A stretch of DNA of 5,442 nt from assembly GCA_031267055.1 (NCBI GenBank), contig JAIRZV010000144.1, positions 1-5,442 of the forward strand, read 5' to 3'. Below, in pieces: positions 4,716-5,442 of the stretch (position 1 is the stretch's first letter; every line of letters starts with the position of its first letter). The position numbers were made by a program, and so were the translations under genes. The notes beneath the pieces were generated by a model that saw nothing but the letters and a program-made list of their open reading frames with translations, was not told the origin of the DNA and did not search any database. Origin of the DNA: Candidatus Margulisiibacteriota bacterium. GTDB lineage: Bacteria > Margulisbacteria > Termititenacia > Termititenacales > Termititenacaceae.

Positions 4716-5442
4716 ATGCTCAAGGTTTTGTTTATCGGCGACATTATTGGTTCCGCGGGACGCCAGGCCACGGCCCAAGTCCTGCCGGAACTGCGTGCGC
4801 AGTATGCGCCAAATCTGATCATCGCCAATGCGGAAAATTCGGCTGGCGGTTTTGGCCTGACTCTGCCGGTGTACAAAGAGCTGACCGAAAAATTAGGCAT
4901 TCAAGCGCTGACCGGCGGCAATCATATTTTTGATAAAAAAGAAATTTTTAAGGACATCAGTGAAATGCCCCTGCTGGCGCGGCCGCTCAATTATCCGCGC
5001 TGCGAATACGGCGAGGGCTATGTCCTGCTGAATATCGAAGGTATGCAGGTCATGGTGGCCAATGTCATGGGGCGCACATTTATTGAGACGCCGCTGGATT
5101 GTCCGTTTCAGACGCTGGATAATTTATTGCGCCGGGTAAAAGCAGACGCGGTGATCGTGGACATGCACGCCGAAGCCACTTCGGAGAAAAAAGCGCTGGG
5201 TTTTTATCTCGACGGGCGCGTGTCCGTGGTGCTCGGCACGCACACGCATGTGCAAACCGCCGACGAGTATATAATGGAAAACGGTTCTGGTTATATCACG
5301 GACGCCGGCATGGTCGGCGCGCGAAAATCCAATCTCGGCATGAACGTCGAGGCCGCGCAAAAAAGATTTCTCTCCGGCCTCAAAGCTAAATTTGAAGTGG
5401 TCGAAACCGGCGCGGCGATTTTTAACGCGGTGTATTTAGAGA
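4716..5442 (+). CDS. ymdB: YmdB-family (TIGR00282) metallophosphoesterase, probable 2',3'-cyclic-nucleotide 2'-phosphodiesterase, cut by the right edge
   Basis: Bacillus YmdB is a calcineurin-like dinuclear metal phosphodiesterase acting on 2',3'-cyclic nucleotides; it influences biofilm and motility decisions and RNA levels. The frame is open from ATG 4716 to the window end, giving 242 codons, and starts MLKVLFIGDIIG. The expected ligands are visible: D9, E40 and N41 in NAENSAGGFG, N69 and H70 in TGGNHIFD, H151 in VDMHAEATSEKKA, and H176 and H178 in GTHTHVQTAD. The family signature YITDAGMVGARKSNLGM follows. Family members have about 255-265 residues, so only some 15-25 residues and the stop are missing. 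The start lies 3 bases after the rny stop, with no strong Shine-Dalgarno site in the rny tail, so coupling to rny translation is likely. Pairing with rny suggests, by inference, that it may handle cyclic phosphate ends or RNA-decay products. Confidence 0.95.
   Translation, partial: MLKVLFIGDIIGSAGRQATAQVLPELRAQYAPNLIIANAENSAGGFGLTLPVYKELTEKLGIQALTGGNHIFDKKEIFKDISEMPLLARPLNYPRCEYGEGYVLLNIEGMQVMVANVMGRTFIETPLDCPFQTLDNLLRRVKADAVIVDMHAEATSEKKALGFYLDGRVSVVLGTHTHVQTADEYIMENGSGYITDAGMVGARKSNLGMNVEAAQKRFLSGLKAKFEVVETGAAIFNAVYLE

Noticed and set aside
4158..4778. Minus-strand open frame antisense to the end of rny and the start of ymdB (206 codons)
   Set aside because: Both + strand genes show intact family motifs through this span. 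The antisense product has no recognisable domain and no supported start.

Overview
The window is a compact bacterial housekeeping locus. Every gene is on the + strand and there is almost no non-coding DNA. The order is rimO (3' part), pgsA, pncC (CinA C-terminal type), a 151-base intergenic region filled by a palindromic repeat element, recA, rny, and a ymdB-family phosphodiesterase gene cut by the right edge. The pgsA-cinA-recA-rny-ymdB order is best known from Firmicutes, where rimO is also often nearby. RNase Y (in place of RNase E) and YmdB also fit a Firmicutes-like or other non-proteobacterial lineage. The recA and rny genes have strong Shine-Dalgarno sites. Base composition is balanced to slightly GC-rich. 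I cannot name the organism; an uncultured lineage with Firmicutes-like synteny is possible, but that is inference.

Left block (1-1883): rimO, pgsA and pncC are packed end to end. The pgsA TTG start overlaps the rimO stop by 4 bases, and pncC starts 3 bases after the pgsA stop. Neither has a good ribosome binding site, so translational coupling is likely. They modify ribosomal protein S12, commit CDP-diacylglycerol to phosphatidylglycerol, and recycle nicotinamide mononucleotide.

Intergenic region (1884-2034): a 115-base element at 1882-1996 has about 45-base imperfect terminal inverted repeats. Each arm contains one small and one large hairpin, in mirror order about a 24-base A/T-rich centre. 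Stem differences between the arms are compensatory, so base pairing is preserved. The element takes in two bases of the pncC stop codon and leaves only 38 bases before the recA start. I see no LexA-type operator there. This is the least ordinary part of the window.

Right block (2035-5442): recA, rny and ymdB are separated by 17 and 3 bases, with no terminator between them, so they probably share a transcript. The block joins recombination and DNA repair with RNA decay (RNase Y) and a metallophosphoesterase that accompanies rny in Bacillus. No recX lies between recA and rny. All the coding genes belong to known families, and I found no convincing new protein system.
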